The position numbers were made by a program, and so were the translations under genes. Below, piece by piece: positions 19,450 through 28,853 of a stretch of 64,000 nt of DNA. Positions within the stretch are counted from its first letter, which is position 1, and each line of letters begins with the position of its first letter. The DNA comes from Rhizobium sp. WSM4643 (GTDB lineage Bacteria; Pseudomonadota; Alphaproteobacteria; Rhizobiales; Rhizobiaceae): NCBI RefSeq assembly GCF_025152745.1, contig NZ_CP104040.1, positions 4,183,501 to 4,247,500 on the forward strand. Direction: 5' to 3'. The notes below the pieces were generated by a model that saw nothing but the letters and a program-made list of their open reading frames with translations, was not told the DNA's origin and did no database searches.

Positions 19450-19830
19450 TTATCCTACGAATGCGATTTTCAGAATGGCGAAGAGACAGAGGCCGGCGAT
19501 CACGATCGCAAAGAACGTGTTCAGCATCAGGAGAGCGATCTTGCCGAACTCGCCATGCACGTAGTCCTCGATGATGACCTGCATGCCGAGCTTCATATGG
19601 ATGACGCCAGATATTACCATCAGGCCCATGACGACCGCTACAAACGGGTTCGACAGCGCGCGAACCACATCCGCATAGGGCGCGCCGGCATAGGCGATCA
19701 TGAAGATGACGAAGAAGAGGATCAACGGAATATTGGAGACTGCGGTCAGCCGCTGACGCCAGAAATGGCTCGTGCCTTCCTTGGCGGAGCCGAGCCCGCG
19801 AACCTTGCCGAGGGGGGTGCGCATATCCAT
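19450..19830 (-). CDS. sdhD: Succinate dehydrogenase membrane anchor subunit D
   Basis: A 126-aa hydrophobic protein with three transmembrane helices, including [15 protein letters not shown] and the C-terminal [15 protein letters not shown]. It follows sdhC by ten bases and precedes sdhA by six. The [17 protein letters not shown] segment holds the heme-ligand and quinone-site histidine region known in SdhD. Full length for the family. Anchors SdhAB to the inner membrane. Confidence 0.92.
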   Translation of the reverse strand: MDMRTPLGKVRGLGSAKEGTSHFWRQRLTAVSNIPLILFFVIFMIAYAGAPYADVVRALSNPFVAVVMGLMVISGVIHMKLGMQVIIEDYVHGEFGKIALLMLNTFFAIVIAGLCLFAILKIAFVG

Positions 19831-19840
19831 GAGAGGACCT

Positions 19841-20236
19841 TCAGAAGCGAATGAGGAAGCCGATCACCCAGACCAGCACGGTCAGACAGACCGACCCGAT
19901 GATGTTGGCGATGGCGAGCTTGGTCGAGAATTCTTTCTCGAGGCCGTAGCCGAGATCCCACATGAGATGGCGGAAGCCGCCGAGCATGTGGTGCAGCAGC
20001 GCCCAAGTGTAGCCGAGAAGCACGAGCTTGCCGAGAAGGCTGCCGAGCACCCAGTTGGCCCAGTCGTAGGAGCCCTGGCCGCTCGCCGCCGCGATCAGCC
20101 ACCAGGCGACGAGCAGCGTGCCGACGTAGAGCGCGCTACCGGTGATGCGGTGAACGATGGACATGACCATGGTGGGAATAGGTTTGTAAATCTGCAGATG
20201 CGGCGATAGGGGCCGGTTATTTGTCACATTCGCCAT
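19841..20236 (-). CDS. sdhC: Succinate dehydrogenase cytochrome b556 subunit
   Basis: The 131-aa cytochrome b subunit of complex II. The family start [12 protein letters not shown] is followed by [19 protein letters not shown] (quinone and heme site) and [15 protein letters not shown] with the heme-ligand His. Three transmembrane helices. Start ATG 20236 matches the family N terminus; the frame open to 20281 adds an Arg-rich stretch not expected. First gene of sdhCDAB, so the promoter lies in the 315-base gap upstream (20237-20551). Confidence 0.95.
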   Translation of the reverse strand: MANVTNNRPLSPHLQIYKPIPTMVMSIVHRITGSALYVGTLLVAWWLIAAASGQGSYDWANWVLGSLLGKLVLLGYTWALLHHMLGGFRHLMWDLGYGLEKEFSTKLAIANIIGSVCLTVLVWVIGFLIRF

Positions 20237-20551
20237 CAGAACCTCGCGGCGGCTTCTCTGCGCTCCCGGATTTCGGAGCATGCTCAGTCAACCACACGAA
20301 TGACAAAATTCTCTGTGTGCGTTGCATCAATTGCGACGTTTAATCACCGGGAACGCCGACGACAAGCACAATCGCTGTCTGCTTTTAATTTAATCGATTC
20401 GCGTTACCGGGAAGTTTGCAGGCTAAAGAAACTGGTCTCTTCCGCTCAAATTTTGTGCCGGTTGTCCGACCTGAATGGACATGCTCCGGATTTTGGCGCA
20501 ATCTGGCGTTAACGATTTGTTAGGGATCGGAATTCCGGAGGCCGGCCACCC
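20237..20551. other. Divergent intergenic region, sdhC and a secreted-protein gene
   Basis: A 315-base gap without a gene, AT-richer than its surroundings, that must hold the sdh promoter on the minus strand and the promoter of the gene at 20552. A near match to a CtrA box (TTAA-N7-TTAG, 20509-20523) lies 28 bases before that gene. I see no riboswitch or tRNA. Confidence 0.5.
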
Positions 20552-21043
20552 ATGTTTCGCAGTCTGTCCGCACTCGCCCTGCTTGCCCTGTCCGCGCTTG
20601 CTGCACTTCCCGCCGAAGCCGGTGACCGCCGCGACGATCATCGCTTTCCCGGCCACCGTCACGATTTCCACGGTGGATTATTCCTCGGCGAACGTATCGG
20701 CTGGCGCGATCGCGGCATCCGTTTCGACAACGCCTATCGATATCGGAACCGCAAAGCACGGATGCCGTTCCTGAAACAGTTTTCATCGCCGGCAACCAAT
20801 CGCTTCGCCCGCAGCAATCTGATCGTCGTCGTGCCCCAGGCGCAGGGTGGTGACGGCGGCACCTATGCCGGCTCTTCTTATGTCTATCAGGCTGATGGCG
20901 GAACCTATGTCGGCGGCGACGGCTATGGCTTCTATCCCACAGCACAGCCTGAGCAACTGGCACCGAAGGCGAAAGTCATCGATATCGCGGTGCAGGATGA
21001 TCCCTGCGCCTACGAGGCCAATGTCTGTGTCATCCGGCCTTAG
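20552..21043 (+). CDS. Secreted Gly/Tyr-rich protein of unknown function
   Basis: A 163-aa protein that I do not recognise. A clear signal peptide (MFRSLSALALLALSALAALPAEA) is followed by a His/Arg/Asp-rich stretch (RRDDHRFPGHRHDFHGG) and a Gly/Tyr-rich part (GGTYAGSSYVYQADGGTYVGG). The C terminus has two Cys (DDPCAYEANVCVIRP) that may pair. The His-rich stretch could bind metal; that is a guess. GGAGG lies ten bases before the ATG. Convergent with a RidA gene. Confidence 0.7.
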   Translation: MFRSLSALALLALSALAALPAEAGDRRDDHRFPGHRHDFHGGLFLGERIGWRDRGIRFDNAYRYRNRKARMPFLKQFSSPATNRFARSNLIVVVPQAQGGDGGTYAGSSYVYQADGGTYVGGDGYGFYPTAQPEQLAPKAKVIDIAVQDDPCAYEANVCVIRP

Positions 21044-21116
21044 CGCATGATGCCAAAAGTGCGGAATTCCGCTCGGCTTCGCTGACAAGGCTATGAGGAT
21101 GACGAGCGCAGGCGGC

Positions 21117-21521
21117 TCAAATTTGCCCGGCCCTACTCTTTCGCGACGCGGCCACGTCAATACGGATGGCGCACATCGGCGGCAGATTCTTGTCCTCAAA
21201 CGTCGCCCGCCGTGGCGTTCCGCTATCCGGCATCCAAGCATCCCAAGCTCTGTTCATTTCCTCGAATGAGGCAAGGTCCCTGAGCCAGATGTTGACGAGA
21301 ATGATCTCTGACTTGTCGGTGCCTTCGCGCAGCAGCATGTCATCGATGCGCTCCAGTATTTCGTTGGTCTGCGCTGTGACGCTTGCTCCCCTCGTCAGGT
21401 TTGCGACCTGGCCGGGCAGATAGGCGGCATCTGCGAGGAGAGTTTCGTCAACTTTGGCTTGCCCCATCATCGTATTCGCAGACTTCCATGTATGCTTGAG
21501 ATTGGGCCGTCGACCCTTCAT
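21117..21521 (-). CDS. RidA family protein (enamine/imine deaminase-like)
   Basis: A 134-aa member of the RidA/YjgF/YER057c family. Archetypal RidA hydrolyses reactive enamines and imines made by PLP and amino-acid-degrading enzymes. Family pattern: AYLPGQVANL, TAQTNEILERIDDMLLREG, ILVNIWLRDLASFEEMNRAWDAWM, and the end PPMCAIRIDVAAS with the Arg near the active site. The surrounding sequence suits a Rid4-7 type rather than true RidA. It lies next to the LysR-ABC-ureohydrolase region and may clear imines made by an amine- or amino-acid-oxidising step. Confidence 0.8.
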   Translation of the reverse strand: MKGRRPNLKHTWKSANTMMGQAKVDETLLADAAYLPGQVANLTRGASVTAQTNEILERIDDMLLREGTDKSEIILVNIWLRDLASFEEMNRAWDAWMPDSGTPRRATFEDKNLPPMCAIRIDVAASRKSRAGQI

Positions 21522-21610
21522 GGATCACTGTGGGGCTTCGCTCGCCATTCCGGTAGGAGGAATTAAATTGACCCGATATAATGGAAGGTGAACGCTCCCA
21601 GAAGGAGTTG

Positions 21611-21658
21611 GAGCAGGATGTCGTCCGAAACCGATCACATTTTTCGGCATCATGCTCT
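21611..21658. repeat. Rhizobium palindromic repeat (GAGCATGATG family)
   Basis: Begins GAGCAGGATGTCGTCCGAAA and ends TTTTTCGGCATCATGCTC, an imperfect inverted repeat. Same family as the copy at 28854-28899. It lies just downstream of the LysR gene stop on that gene's strand, so it may serve as its 3' end. Confidence 0.7.
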
Positions 21659-22514
21659 AGCTGGACAATATGGCCGTATGCCGCGAAATGAAGTCCACAA
21701 GATAGCGCGCGCCTTCGGCCGTCTCGGACTGAGCATACAGACCGATCTCGATGCGCACCGGACCGGGCAGGTCCGCCGATCTGTCAAGCGTCCGGCAGCC
21801 CTCCGGTTTCGTGTTGAGCATCATTGGCGCGATACCGATACCGACGCGAACCGCGGTCGCCATGGCCACCAGCGTCGATGCGACGCACGCCGTCTTCCAC
21901 TTGATGTTCCGCTGGGACAGAGCCGCAATCGTCGGAAGCGTCCAGGGACACTCCTCCTCGAACATGATGATGGGAAGCGGCTTTTCCGTATCCGCCACAA
22001 AGTCGGATCTGACCGTCCACATCAAATATTCGGTCCAGATCAGGGTCGGTTTTCGCGCGAGGCAGGTGATGTCGCAAACTACGAGATCGAGCTTCCTGTC
22101 TTCAAACAGGCTGGCGAGGCGACGATTCGGCTCGACGATGATGTCGATCTCGACCTTCGGGTTCTGGGCTCTGAAGGCACTAAGAATGTCGATCAGGTGG
22201 CCGGCTGCGAAGTCCTCGACGACGCCGAGGCGAATGCGGTCCTCGATCATCTTGCCTGTCAGCCTTTTCCCGACCTCATCGCTGAGGGCGACCATTTCGC
22301 GGGCATAAGCCAGCATGATCTGCCCATGGCTCGTCAGCTCGAGGCCCTTTGACGAACGCGAAAACAGCGTAACGCCGACAAGCTCCTCCAGCTTGCGGAT
22401 CTGCATGCTCACGGCCGCCTGCGTTCTGTTCAGCTTGACGGCTGCTCCATTGACGGTGCCGATTTCCGCGACGGTCAGAAATGCACGAAGCAGATAGGAA
22501 TCAAGATCAAGCAT
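21657..22514 (-). CDS. LysR-type transcriptional regulator
   Basis: A 285-aa LysR regulator. N-terminal winged helix-turn-helix (AFLTVAEIGTVNGAAVKLNR then TQAAVSMQIRKLEE and LFSRSSKGLELTSHGQ), followed by a two-lobed effector domain starting near KMIEDRIRLGVVEDFA. Start ATG 22514 gives the usual MLDLDSYLLRAF; an ATG at 22526 and a longer frame to 22652 are alternatives. It lies 144 bases downstream of the PotA-like gene on the same strand and is the likely regulator of this transport and catabolic region. Confidence 0.88.
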   Translation of the reverse strand: MLDLDSYLLRAFLTVAEIGTVNGAAVKLNRTQAAVSMQIRKLEELVGVTLFSRSSKGLELTSHGQIMLAYAREMVALSDEVGKRLTGKMIEDRIRLGVVEDFAAGHLIDILSAFRAQNPKVEIDIIVEPNRRLASLFEDRKLDLVVCDITCLARKPTLIWTEYLMWTVRSDFVADTEKPLPIIMFEEECPWTLPTIAALSQRNIKWKTACVASTLVAMATAVRVGIGIAPMMLNTKPEGCRTLDRSADLPGPVRIEIGLYAQSETAEGARYLVDFISRHTAILSS

Positions 22515-22658
22515 CGGAAGCCGCATTCCATACTTTGTGGCGCTCGAGAGCCGAGGGCCTCTCTGCCCGTAAGTGGACATTGGACGAACCATGTCCTTCC
22601 GGCAACTGGTGACCCTTAGCCCGGGCGCAGTGTAAAGCTGCGCCCCATCCATGCCAGC

Positions 22659-23723
22659 TTATCGCGCAAAGAGAACGCATGCCTCGGGGGGAATGGAAAC
22701 GCTGATCTCCTGCCCACGAGCGAAGGCTATGTCTGGACGGTTCGGGCAAGCCGAGATTATGCGGTCGCCAGTGGCGAGGTCCAGAACGACATGCCTGAAG
22801 GCACCGAGTGTCACGACGTCGGCAACGCGCCCGGGCATGGCTCCGGCAGCCGGAACACCGGACGATATCTCGATGCTTTCCGGCCTCACGCAAATCTCGG
22901 CGGCACCTGAAAGACTTGCCGTGGACGCGACCGGGAACTCCCAGCCGGATTCGGAGCGAAATTTGCCGGCCGTTCCGCCCGCGGCCGAAATCGAGCCATG
23001 AATCCAATTCGTCCGACCCATGAAATCCGCGACGAAACGCGAGTCTGGACGCCAATACACATCATCCGGCTTGCCGGATTGCATGATTGCTCCACGGTTC
23101 ATCACGAATATCCGCTCTCCCAGGCTCATCGCCTCCTCCTGGTCGTGGGTTACCACGATGGCGGTCGAGCCGACCGCGGCGAGCACATCCTTCAATTCGG
23201 TGCGCAGCTCGTGGCGAAGTTTGGCGTCGAGGGCCGACAGCGGCTCATCCAGAAGAACGAGGCTTGGATGGGTGGCGAGCGCCCGCGCAAGCGCAACACG
23301 CTGCTGCTGGCCGCCGCTCAACTGGTGCGGCCGCCGCTGTCCGAAACCGACGAGCCGGACGAGCTCAAGCATCTCGGCAATGCGGCGCGGTATTTGCCCC
23401 GGCGGATGGTTGCGATGGCGAAGTCCGTAGCCGATGTTCTGTTCGACGGTCATATGCGGGAAAAGAGCGTAGTGCTGGAACAGCAGCCCGACATTGCGCT
23501 CATAGGGTTTCAATCCGGCCATCGGCTCGCCGTCGATCAAGATCGAACCTTTGTCGGGCCGCTCGAATCCGGCAATGAGCCGAAGAATGGTGGTCTTCCC
23601 GCAGCCGCTCGGCCCAAGCAGTGCGATTGTTTCGCCTGGGTTCACCGACAAGGAGATATTGCCAAGGGCGACCGTTTCGCCGAAGCGCTTGCTGACCCCT
23701 TGAAATTCCACGGCAGAAATCAT
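22659..23723 (-). CDS. ABC transporter ATPase, spermidine/putrescine (PotA) type
   Basis: A 354-aa ATP-binding subunit of a polyamine/iron/opine-type importer. Walker A GPSGCGKTT (37-45), Q-loop FQHYALFPHMTVEQNIGYGL, signature LSGGQQQRVALARAL, Walker B LVLLDEPLSALD, switch His in VVTHDQEEAMSLGE, and a C-terminal TOBE domain (FMGRTNWIHG, ICVRPESIEI). Start ATG 23723 has GAGGA upstream. Last of four importer genes SBP-permease-permease-ATPase. Confidence 0.92.
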   Translation of the reverse strand: MISAVEFQGVSKRFGETVALGNISLSVNPGETIALLGPSGCGKTTILRLIAGFERPDKGSILIDGEPMAGLKPYERNVGLLFQHYALFPHMTVEQNIGYGLRHRNHPPGQIPRRIAEMLELVRLVGFGQRRPHQLSGGQQQRVALARALATHPSLVLLDEPLSALDAKLRHELRTELKDVLAAVGSTAIVVTHDQEEAMSLGERIFVMNRGAIMQSGKPDDVYWRPDSRFVADFMGRTNWIHGSISAAGGTAGKFRSESGWEFPVASTASLSGAAEICVRPESIEISSGVPAAGAMPGRVADVVTLGAFRHVVLDLATGDRIISACPNRPDIAFARGQEISVSIPPEACVLFAR

Positions 23724-23733
23724 CGTGTTGTCC

Positions 23734-24573
23734 TCATGAACGAAACAGGCCTTGGCCGACGACGGTGTCGAAGCCGACGACACGGTCCAGCACAACGATC
23801 AGCAACGCGGTGACGGCAATCAGGACCACGGCCGCCGCAGCGATCGTCAGATCGAAAGCCGCGCGCATGTTGCTGACCAGCGTAACAGGCAAGGTCGTTG
23901 CGGACGGATCGCTCAGGAAGAGACTGATCGATACGTCATCCATCGAAATTGCGAAGGCGAAAATCGCGCCGGTGACGACGCCCGTCCGCATCAGCGGCAG
24001 GGTAATGGTCCAGAAGGCCTGGCCCTCCGTGGCGCCGAGAACCATTGCGGCTTCCGTCAATCGTTGGTCGCTGCCGAGAAGGCTGGCGAGACTGGTCCTT
24101 ATGCAATAGGGCAACGTCACGATGACGTGGCCGAGGAGCAGGCGCGCCATACCATTTGTGATACCGGCCTTGGAAAGGAAGAGCAGCAGGCCGAATCCAA
24201 TCACGACCGGCGGGACGATGAGTGGCGAGAGGAAGGCCGAAGTCAGCGCTGCCTTTCCCGGAAAATTACCCCGGGCAAGACCGACAGCTGCCGCAGTTCC
24301 AATCGTGACGGACAAAGCCGTCGTGAGTACCGCCAGGATGAAGCTGGTGCGCAGGCTGGCAAGGATATCCGCCTGGGAGACGAGCCGTTCGAACCAGTGA
24401 AGCGACAGGGCAGGTGGCGGCATCGGGCCGAGATAGGTCCTGGCGTCGAAAGCCATGACGCATGTTATCACCAACGGGATGGCGAGGAACGCCAATCCAA
24501 GGCCGATGACACCGTAGGCAAGGGAACCGGCGATCCGGTCTCCGGTTCGCGCTGCAAGAGACCGCATGCTCAT
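23734..24573 (-). CDS. ABC transporter permease, PotC type
   Basis: A 279-aa inner-membrane permease with about six transmembrane helices and the cytoplasmic EAA loop EAAMVLGATEGQAFWTITLPLM that docks on the ATPase. Start ATG 24573 overlaps the stop of the partner permease as ATGA and has GGAGGG upstream. Ten bases separate it from the ATPase gene. Probably the second permease of a spermidine/putrescine-like importer; the substrate is not fixed by sequence. Confidence 0.9.
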   Translation of the reverse strand: MSMRSLAARTGDRIAGSLAYGVIGLGLAFLAIPLVITCVMAFDARTYLGPMPPPALSLHWFERLVSQADILASLRTSFILAVLTTALSVTIGTAAAVGLARGNFPGKAALTSAFLSPLIVPPVVIGFGLLLFLSKAGITNGMARLLLGHVIVTLPYCIRTSLASLLGSDQRLTEAAMVLGATEGQAFWTITLPLMRTGVVTGAIFAFAISMDDVSISLFLSDPSATTLPVTLVSNMRAAFDLTIAAAAVVLIAVTALLIVVLDRVVGFDTVVGQGLFRS

Positions 24574-25454
24574 CGGGAAACCCTCCGCGCCTGCGCAAAC
24601 GTGATGACAGCGACGACCGCCAACGCCACGGCAAGCATGACGAGCGAGATCGCCGCGCCGCTCGGATAGTTGGCGATATCGCTGAACCGGGTGTAGATGA
24701 CGTTTGACATGAAAAGCACCCGGCCCCTCCCGAGCACCATGGGAATGACGAAGGCGCTGATCGCGAAAGTCAGCGACACCAGCGTGCTCGAGACCAGAGC
24801 CGGGAAGCTCAGCGGAAGCGTGATCGACAGATGGGCTTTCCATCCCGGCGCGCCGAGCGACTGGGCTGCATCGAGCAGACGCGGGTCGATCGATTGCATC
24901 GCGCCAATCAGCGTCAGGGTTGCGACCGGTATGATCGAGTGAACCAGACCCGCAATAACGACGATATTGATATATTCGCGGCTGTTGGGAAAAAGGCCCA
25001 GTGTCAAGAGGAAGGGTCGGAAGATGCCGACCGAGCCGAAGGTCAGTTCGATCGCATACGTCTTGATCAGGACGCTGGAAAGAACAAGCGTAATCAAAAA
25101 GCCGAGGGTAAGCGTGCGCATCCGCGGCGAAATGCGCCGCACGATGAAATAGGCCAGCGGGAATGCCACAAGCTGGCCGATGATCGCGGCCACTCCACCA
25201 ATCCAGAAAGTCGTCAGCAGGACACTCGCAAACGCCTGGTTTGCAAGCTCGTAGTAGTTTTGAACCGTTGCCGCGGCATTTTCCACGGAGCCGACGCGCC
25301 CCGGCGTAAACTCCTTCAAGCTTTCGATTGCCAGATTGATGAGCGGTGACAGAAAACCGAATGCGAACACCAGCAGGGCTGGCCCGAGCGTCAGGGCAGC
25401 ATCTCGGCGATCCGGAATAGAAATGGCAACGGGTTGCCGCCTTACCTTGGTCAT
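24570..25454 (-). CDS. ABC transporter permease, PotB type
   Basis: A 294-aa permease with N-terminal cytoplasmic tail, six predicted helices (first ALTLGPALLVFAFGFLSPLI) and the EAA-like loop LLDAAQSLGAPGWKAHLSITLPL. Translationally coupled to the next permease by an ATGA overlap. ATG 25454 gives MTKVRRQPVAISIPDRRD. Pairs with the PotC-type permease to form the channel of the importer. Confidence 0.9.
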   Translation of the reverse strand: MTKVRRQPVAISIPDRRDAALTLGPALLVFAFGFLSPLINLAIESLKEFTPGRVGSVENAAATVQNYYELANQAFASVLLTTFWIGGVAAIIGQLVAFPLAYFIVRRISPRMRTLTLGFLITLVLSSVLIKTYAIELTFGSVGIFRPFLLTLGLFPNSREYINIVVIAGLVHSIIPVATLTLIGAMQSIDPRLLDAAQSLGAPGWKAHLSITLPLSFPALVSSTLVSLTFAISAFVIPMVLGRGRVLFMSNVIYTRFSDIANYPSGAAISLVMLAVALAVVAVITFAQARRVSR

Positions 25455-25547
25455 GGTGGAACTGCCTTTTCCTCGCCCTTGCGGGCCATGAGAAAGGGAG
25501 ATTGTCGAAGCCGCGCCCGCGCCTTCGACAACCTGCCGCGACACGCC

Positions 25548-26612
25548 TCAGAGCAATGGAGCGATATCCTGCTCCCAGCGCTTGGACCAGGCATCCTGCT
25601 GTTCGAGAACGGCATTGTAGTCCGGCACATAGACGAAGCTCGAAAACTCGTCCGACGTGAAGGACAGATGCTTGAGATTGTCGGGCGTAACCGCCTTGCT
25701 GTTCAACGGCGCTTCGCCAGCCACCTTGGCGTAGAGCGAGTTCATGTCCGGGCTGATCGCGAAGTTGACGAAATCGAGCGTTGCCTTGGTGTTCGGTCTA
25801 TTCTTCAGGACGCCGAAGCCGCTCTGGTAGAGGAAGGCCTTGAAGTTGCTGTCCTTGGTGAAACGCGTAACCGGGAAGTTTTTCGCCACCGCCGCCCAGC
25901 CGGGCTCGGCGAAGAAGCCGACGGAGGTCTCGCCAGACGTCAGCGAATTGGTGAAATCGATATCGGTGACGGCGACGCGGCCGATATTGCCGGATTTCGC
26001 CAATTCCGTCATCAGCTTCCATCCGGGTTCCATATTCGTTTCACTGCCCCCAGCGTGAAGGGCGAGCGCAACAATCTGGAGCATCATGCTCTGTGTCGGG
26101 CCTGGCCAGCAGATCGCGCCCTTGAGATCGGGGCTCAGCAGATCATCGATGGTCTTCACGGCGATCGGAGCCGTATCGGTTCGGGCGCCGAAATACATAC
26201 CGCCAACTGCGCGCGGGACCGCTTTGATATTGCCCTTGCCGTCACGAATGATGATTTTCTCGGGAATATTCGCGAGGTTGGGAACATCGGCCGGATTGAT
26301 GGTCTCGAGCCAATCCTCCTTCACCATGCTGTTGAATGAGCCTTCCCAGCCGGCGACGTAGTCGTAGTCGACATTCGGCCAGACGGCCTTGATCTTTGGC
26401 AGGATCGCGCCCGCACCGCCCTGATGAAGAACCCAGTTGAATGTCGCCGCATTCTGGTCGGCGGCAATCTGCTTCATCGCTTCGACGACATCGCCGCCCC
26501 ATTCGACGGCGGTGAGATTGCCGCTGCCGGCTGCGGCGGATCTCGCAAACCCGGTCATCGTGCCGGCAATCCCCGCGGCTGCGGCGGATCCGAGGAAGCG
26601 GCGGCGTGTCAT
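25548..26612 (-). CDS. ABC transporter solute-binding protein, PotD-like, Tat-exported
   Basis: A 354-aa periplasmic binding protein of the PotD/opine type. The start MTRRRFLGSAAAAGIAG is a Tat signal (RRxFLG), unusual for sugar or polyamine binders but seen in this group. Mature part begins AAAGSGNLTAVEWGG. Domain motifs include VWPNVDYDYVAGWEGSFNS and ICWPGPTQSMMLQIVALAL. ATG 26624, four codons earlier, is an alternative start. First gene of the importer operon, divergent from the ureohydrolase gene. Confidence 0.85.
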   Translation of the reverse strand: MTRRRFLGSAAAAGIAGTMTGFARSAAAGSGNLTAVEWGGDVVEAMKQIAADQNAATFNWVLHQGGAGAILPKIKAVWPNVDYDYVAGWEGSFNSMVKEDWLETINPADVPNLANIPEKIIIRDGKGNIKAVPRAVGGMYFGARTDTAPIAVKTIDDLLSPDLKGAICWPGPTQSMMLQIVALALHAGGSETNMEPGWKLMTELAKSGNIGRVAVTDIDFTNSLTSGETSVGFFAEPGWAAVAKNFPVTRFTKDSNFKAFLYQSGFGVLKNRPNTKATLDFVNFAISPDMNSLYAKVAGEAPLNSKAVTPDNLKHLSFTSDEFSSFVYVPDYNAVLEQQDAWSKRWEQDIAPLL

Positions 26613-26779
26613 ATCGTGCAACATGGTAGGTTCCCTTTGTTGTCGGCCCTCTGCCGGACCGTTCGCATCGGAGACTGCTTGGAGGTTGCCAGCCGCGGTA
26701 GTGGGAAAATTCTCGCAGGGTTATAAAGTTTTCTGAATGCACCGATGGACGCGCTACCCGCATCGCGGAGCCTCGGCGG

Positions 26780-26817
26780 ATTCGAGCTATCAATAATCGT
26801 TATATCCCCTCTCGAAT
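26780..26817. promoter_or_regulatory. Possible LysR-type operator between divergent operons
   Basis: In the 228-base gap between the SBP and ureohydrolase genes, ATTCGAG (26780-26786) and CTCGAAT (26811-26817) form an inverted repeat, and inside it lies ATAATCGTTAT. LysR regulators often bind such dyads between divergent operons. Binding by the local LysR protein is inferred. Confidence 0.3.
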
Positions 26818-26840
26818 TTTCGCGGTTCCAAGAGAAGCGG

Positions 26841-27947
26841 ATGGGGCCGATGATGATGGCAGCATCAATACCGTGGGAGCCTGCCTTGACCATTGACCGG
26901 GATTTTCTGGAAGACTTGAGAAAGCGCTTCGGCAGCGCTGCAGGCGGAGAGATGGAAGATCCGCACTTCCGCGCCGTGGCCGCCAGCGTATTCAAGGACG
27001 GCGACAGCCGGAAATGGCCCTTCGCCGATCCTGCGACCTTTCTGGATGCCCGTTTCATCGAGAACGGCTTGCGGCCCGAGGTGCTTGAGGCCCTTGACGT
27101 GGCTCTGATCGGCGTGCCGATGGACCTCGGCGTTACCAATCGCGCCGGTGCGCGGCTGGGGCCGCGGGCCGTCCGGGCGATCGAGCGTATCGGCCCCTAC
27201 GAGCATGTTCTGCGTGTCGCGCCGATGGGAGGGCTAAAGGTCGCCGATGTCGGCGACGTGCCGATGCGCAGCCGGTTCGGCCTGGCCGAATGCCATGCCG
27301 ACATCGAGACCTGCTACCGGATGATCGCGGCAACCGGGGTTATCCCGCTGTCGGTCGGCGGCGACCATTCGATCTCCGGCGCCATTCTCAAGGGCCTGGC
27401 GGCCGGCCAGCCGGTCGGCATGATCCACATCGACGCTCATTGCGACACCGCTGGTCCCTATGAGGGCTCCAAATTCCATCACGGCGCGCCCTTCCGCGAG
27501 GCGGTTCTGGCAGGCGTGCTCGATCCGAAGCGTACGATCCAGATCGGCATCCGCGGCGGCGGCGAATATCTCTGGGAGTTCTCCTTTGCCTCCGGCATGA
27601 CCGTCATCCACGCGGAAGAGGTGGCGGAGATGGGCCTCAAGGCGGTGATCGCAAAGGCTCTGGAGGTTGTCGGCGCCGGTCCGACCTATCTCAGTTTCGA
27701 CGTGGACAGCCTTGATCCGGCCTTCGCTCCAGGAACCGGCACGCCGGAAGTCGGCGGGCTTCAGCCGAGGGAGGCTCTGACCCTGCTGCGCGGTTTCAAG
27801 GGCATCAACCTCGTCGGCGGCGACGTCGTGGAAATCGCGCCGCAATACGACAACACCACCAACACCGCGCAGATCGCCGCGCAGGTCCTGTTCGAACTCC
27901 TGTGCCTCGCGATGTTCAGTCCCGCGGTCAGGACAAAGCTGACCTGA
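26841..27947 (+). CDS. Ureohydrolase family enzyme (agmatinase/guanidinobutyrase-like)
   Basis: A 368-aa binuclear-metal ureohydrolase that splits a guanidino compound into urea and an amine. Metal ligands are all present: His in GGDHSISG, HIDAHCDT with three ligands, and SFDVDSLDPAFAPGTGTPE with two Asp. The C-terminal GGDVVEIAPQYDNTTNTAQ is of the agmatinase/guanidinobutyrase branch rather than arginase. It has an N-terminal extension of about 65 residues compared with 318-aa GbuA/GpuA types; guanidine hydrolases also carry long N-termini. Exact substrate (agmatine, guanidinobutyrate or other) is undecided. ATG 26841 has AGAGAAG upstream; the longer frame to 26745 is not needed. Confidence 0.85.
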   Translation: MGPMMMAASIPWEPALTIDRDFLEDLRKRFGSAAGGEMEDPHFRAVAASVFKDGDSRKWPFADPATFLDARFIENGLRPEVLEALDVALIGVPMDLGVTNRAGARLGPRAVRAIERIGPYEHVLRVAPMGGLKVADVGDVPMRSRFGLAECHADIETCYRMIAATGVIPLSVGGDHSISGAILKGLAAGQPVGMIHIDAHCDTAGPYEGSKFHHGAPFREAVLAGVLDPKRTIQIGIRGGGEYLWEFSFASGMTVIHAEEVAEMGLKAVIAKALEVVGAGPTYLSFDVDSLDPAFAPGTGTPEVGGLQPREALTLLRGFKGINLVGGDVVEIAPQYDNTTNTAQIAAQVLFELLCLAMFSPAVRTKLT

Positions 27948-28032
27948 GAACCAGCTCCACAACGGCAGCGTGCATGGTGCCCGTTGCCATCCATCACCTG
28001 TCGCACAACACGTCTCAAAAAGGGGGAACGAC

Positions 28033-28830
28033 ATGACTGCTCTTATGAAATTGCGCTACACCGCCACTGCGGCAATTGCCGTGTTCGGCATCCTGGCAGG
28101 GGCCGCGCAGGCCGACGAACTTGCCGATATCAAAGCCGCGGGCGAGATCAACATCGGCATCTTCTCCGATTTCCCGCCCTTCTCTTCGGCAAGCGCCGAT
28201 ATGAGCATCAAGGGCTATGACGTCGACGTTGCCCAGAAGATCGCCGACGGGCTCGGCGTGAAACTCAATCTCGTCAGCGTTACCGGCCAGAACAGGATCG
28301 CCTACCTGAACGACGACCGCGTCGACCTGCTGATGAGCGTCGGCTATTCGAAGGAGCGCGCCGAGGTTATCGATTTTGCCGCCCCGTACGCCCCCTACTA
28401 TATCGCCGTCATCGGACCGGCGGCGCTGAAGGTGAGCGGCAAGGAAGACCTTGCCGACAAGACAATTGCCGTCAATCGTGGGACGCTCGAAGACACGTCG
28501 CTGACGGCCGCGGCCCCCGGCTCGGCCGCGATCCAGCGTTTCGAGAACTATAATTCGGTCATCCAGGCCTTCATATCCGGCCAGACCCAGTTGATGGTCG
28601 TCGGCAACGATGTCGGTGCGCAGGTTCTGGCACGACAGGAAGCCCTGAAGCCGGAGCAGAAGTTCCAGCTCCTCAGCTCCCCCTCGCACATTGCGCTCCG
28701 CAAGGGCGAGGATGGCCTGAAGAAGGCTGTCGATGACAGCGTCGCCGCAATGATCGCCGATGGTTCGCTCGACGCCGGCTCGAAGAGCTGGCTGAAAGCG
28801 CCGCTCAACCCGGAAAACCTGAAGGACTGA
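28033..28830 (+). CDS. Amino-acid ABC transporter solute-binding protein
   Basis: A 265-aa periplasmic binding protein of the polar amino-acid (SBP_bac_3) family. Signal peptide ends GAAQADE. Typical motifs: INIGIFSDFPPFSSA, KGYDVDVAQKIADGLGV, VDLLMSVGYSKERAEVIDF and the KTIAVNRGTLED hinge. ATG 28033 has AGGGGG upstream. It begins an SBP-permease-permease set downstream of the ureohydrolase gene, on the same strand; uptake of a basic amino acid or guanidino acid is a reasonable guess. Confidence 0.9.
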   Translation: MTALMKLRYTATAAIAVFGILAGAAQADELADIKAAGEINIGIFSDFPPFSSASADMSIKGYDVDVAQKIADGLGVKLNLVSVTGQNRIAYLNDDRVDLLMSVGYSKERAEVIDFAAPYAPYYIAVIGPAALKVSGKEDLADKTIAVNRGTLEDTSLTAAAPGSAAIQRFENYNSVIQAFISGQTQLMVVGNDVGAQVLARQEALKPEQKFQLLSSPSHIALRKGEDGLKKAVDDSVAAMIADGSLDAGSKSWLKAPLNPENLKD

Positions 28831-28853
28831 CGAGGACGGCCTCCCGCGCACCA

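Noticed and set aside
26625..26840. Guanidine (ykkC) or other riboswitch before the ureohydrolase
   Set aside because: I looked for the conserved guanidine riboswitch cores in the leader and found none.
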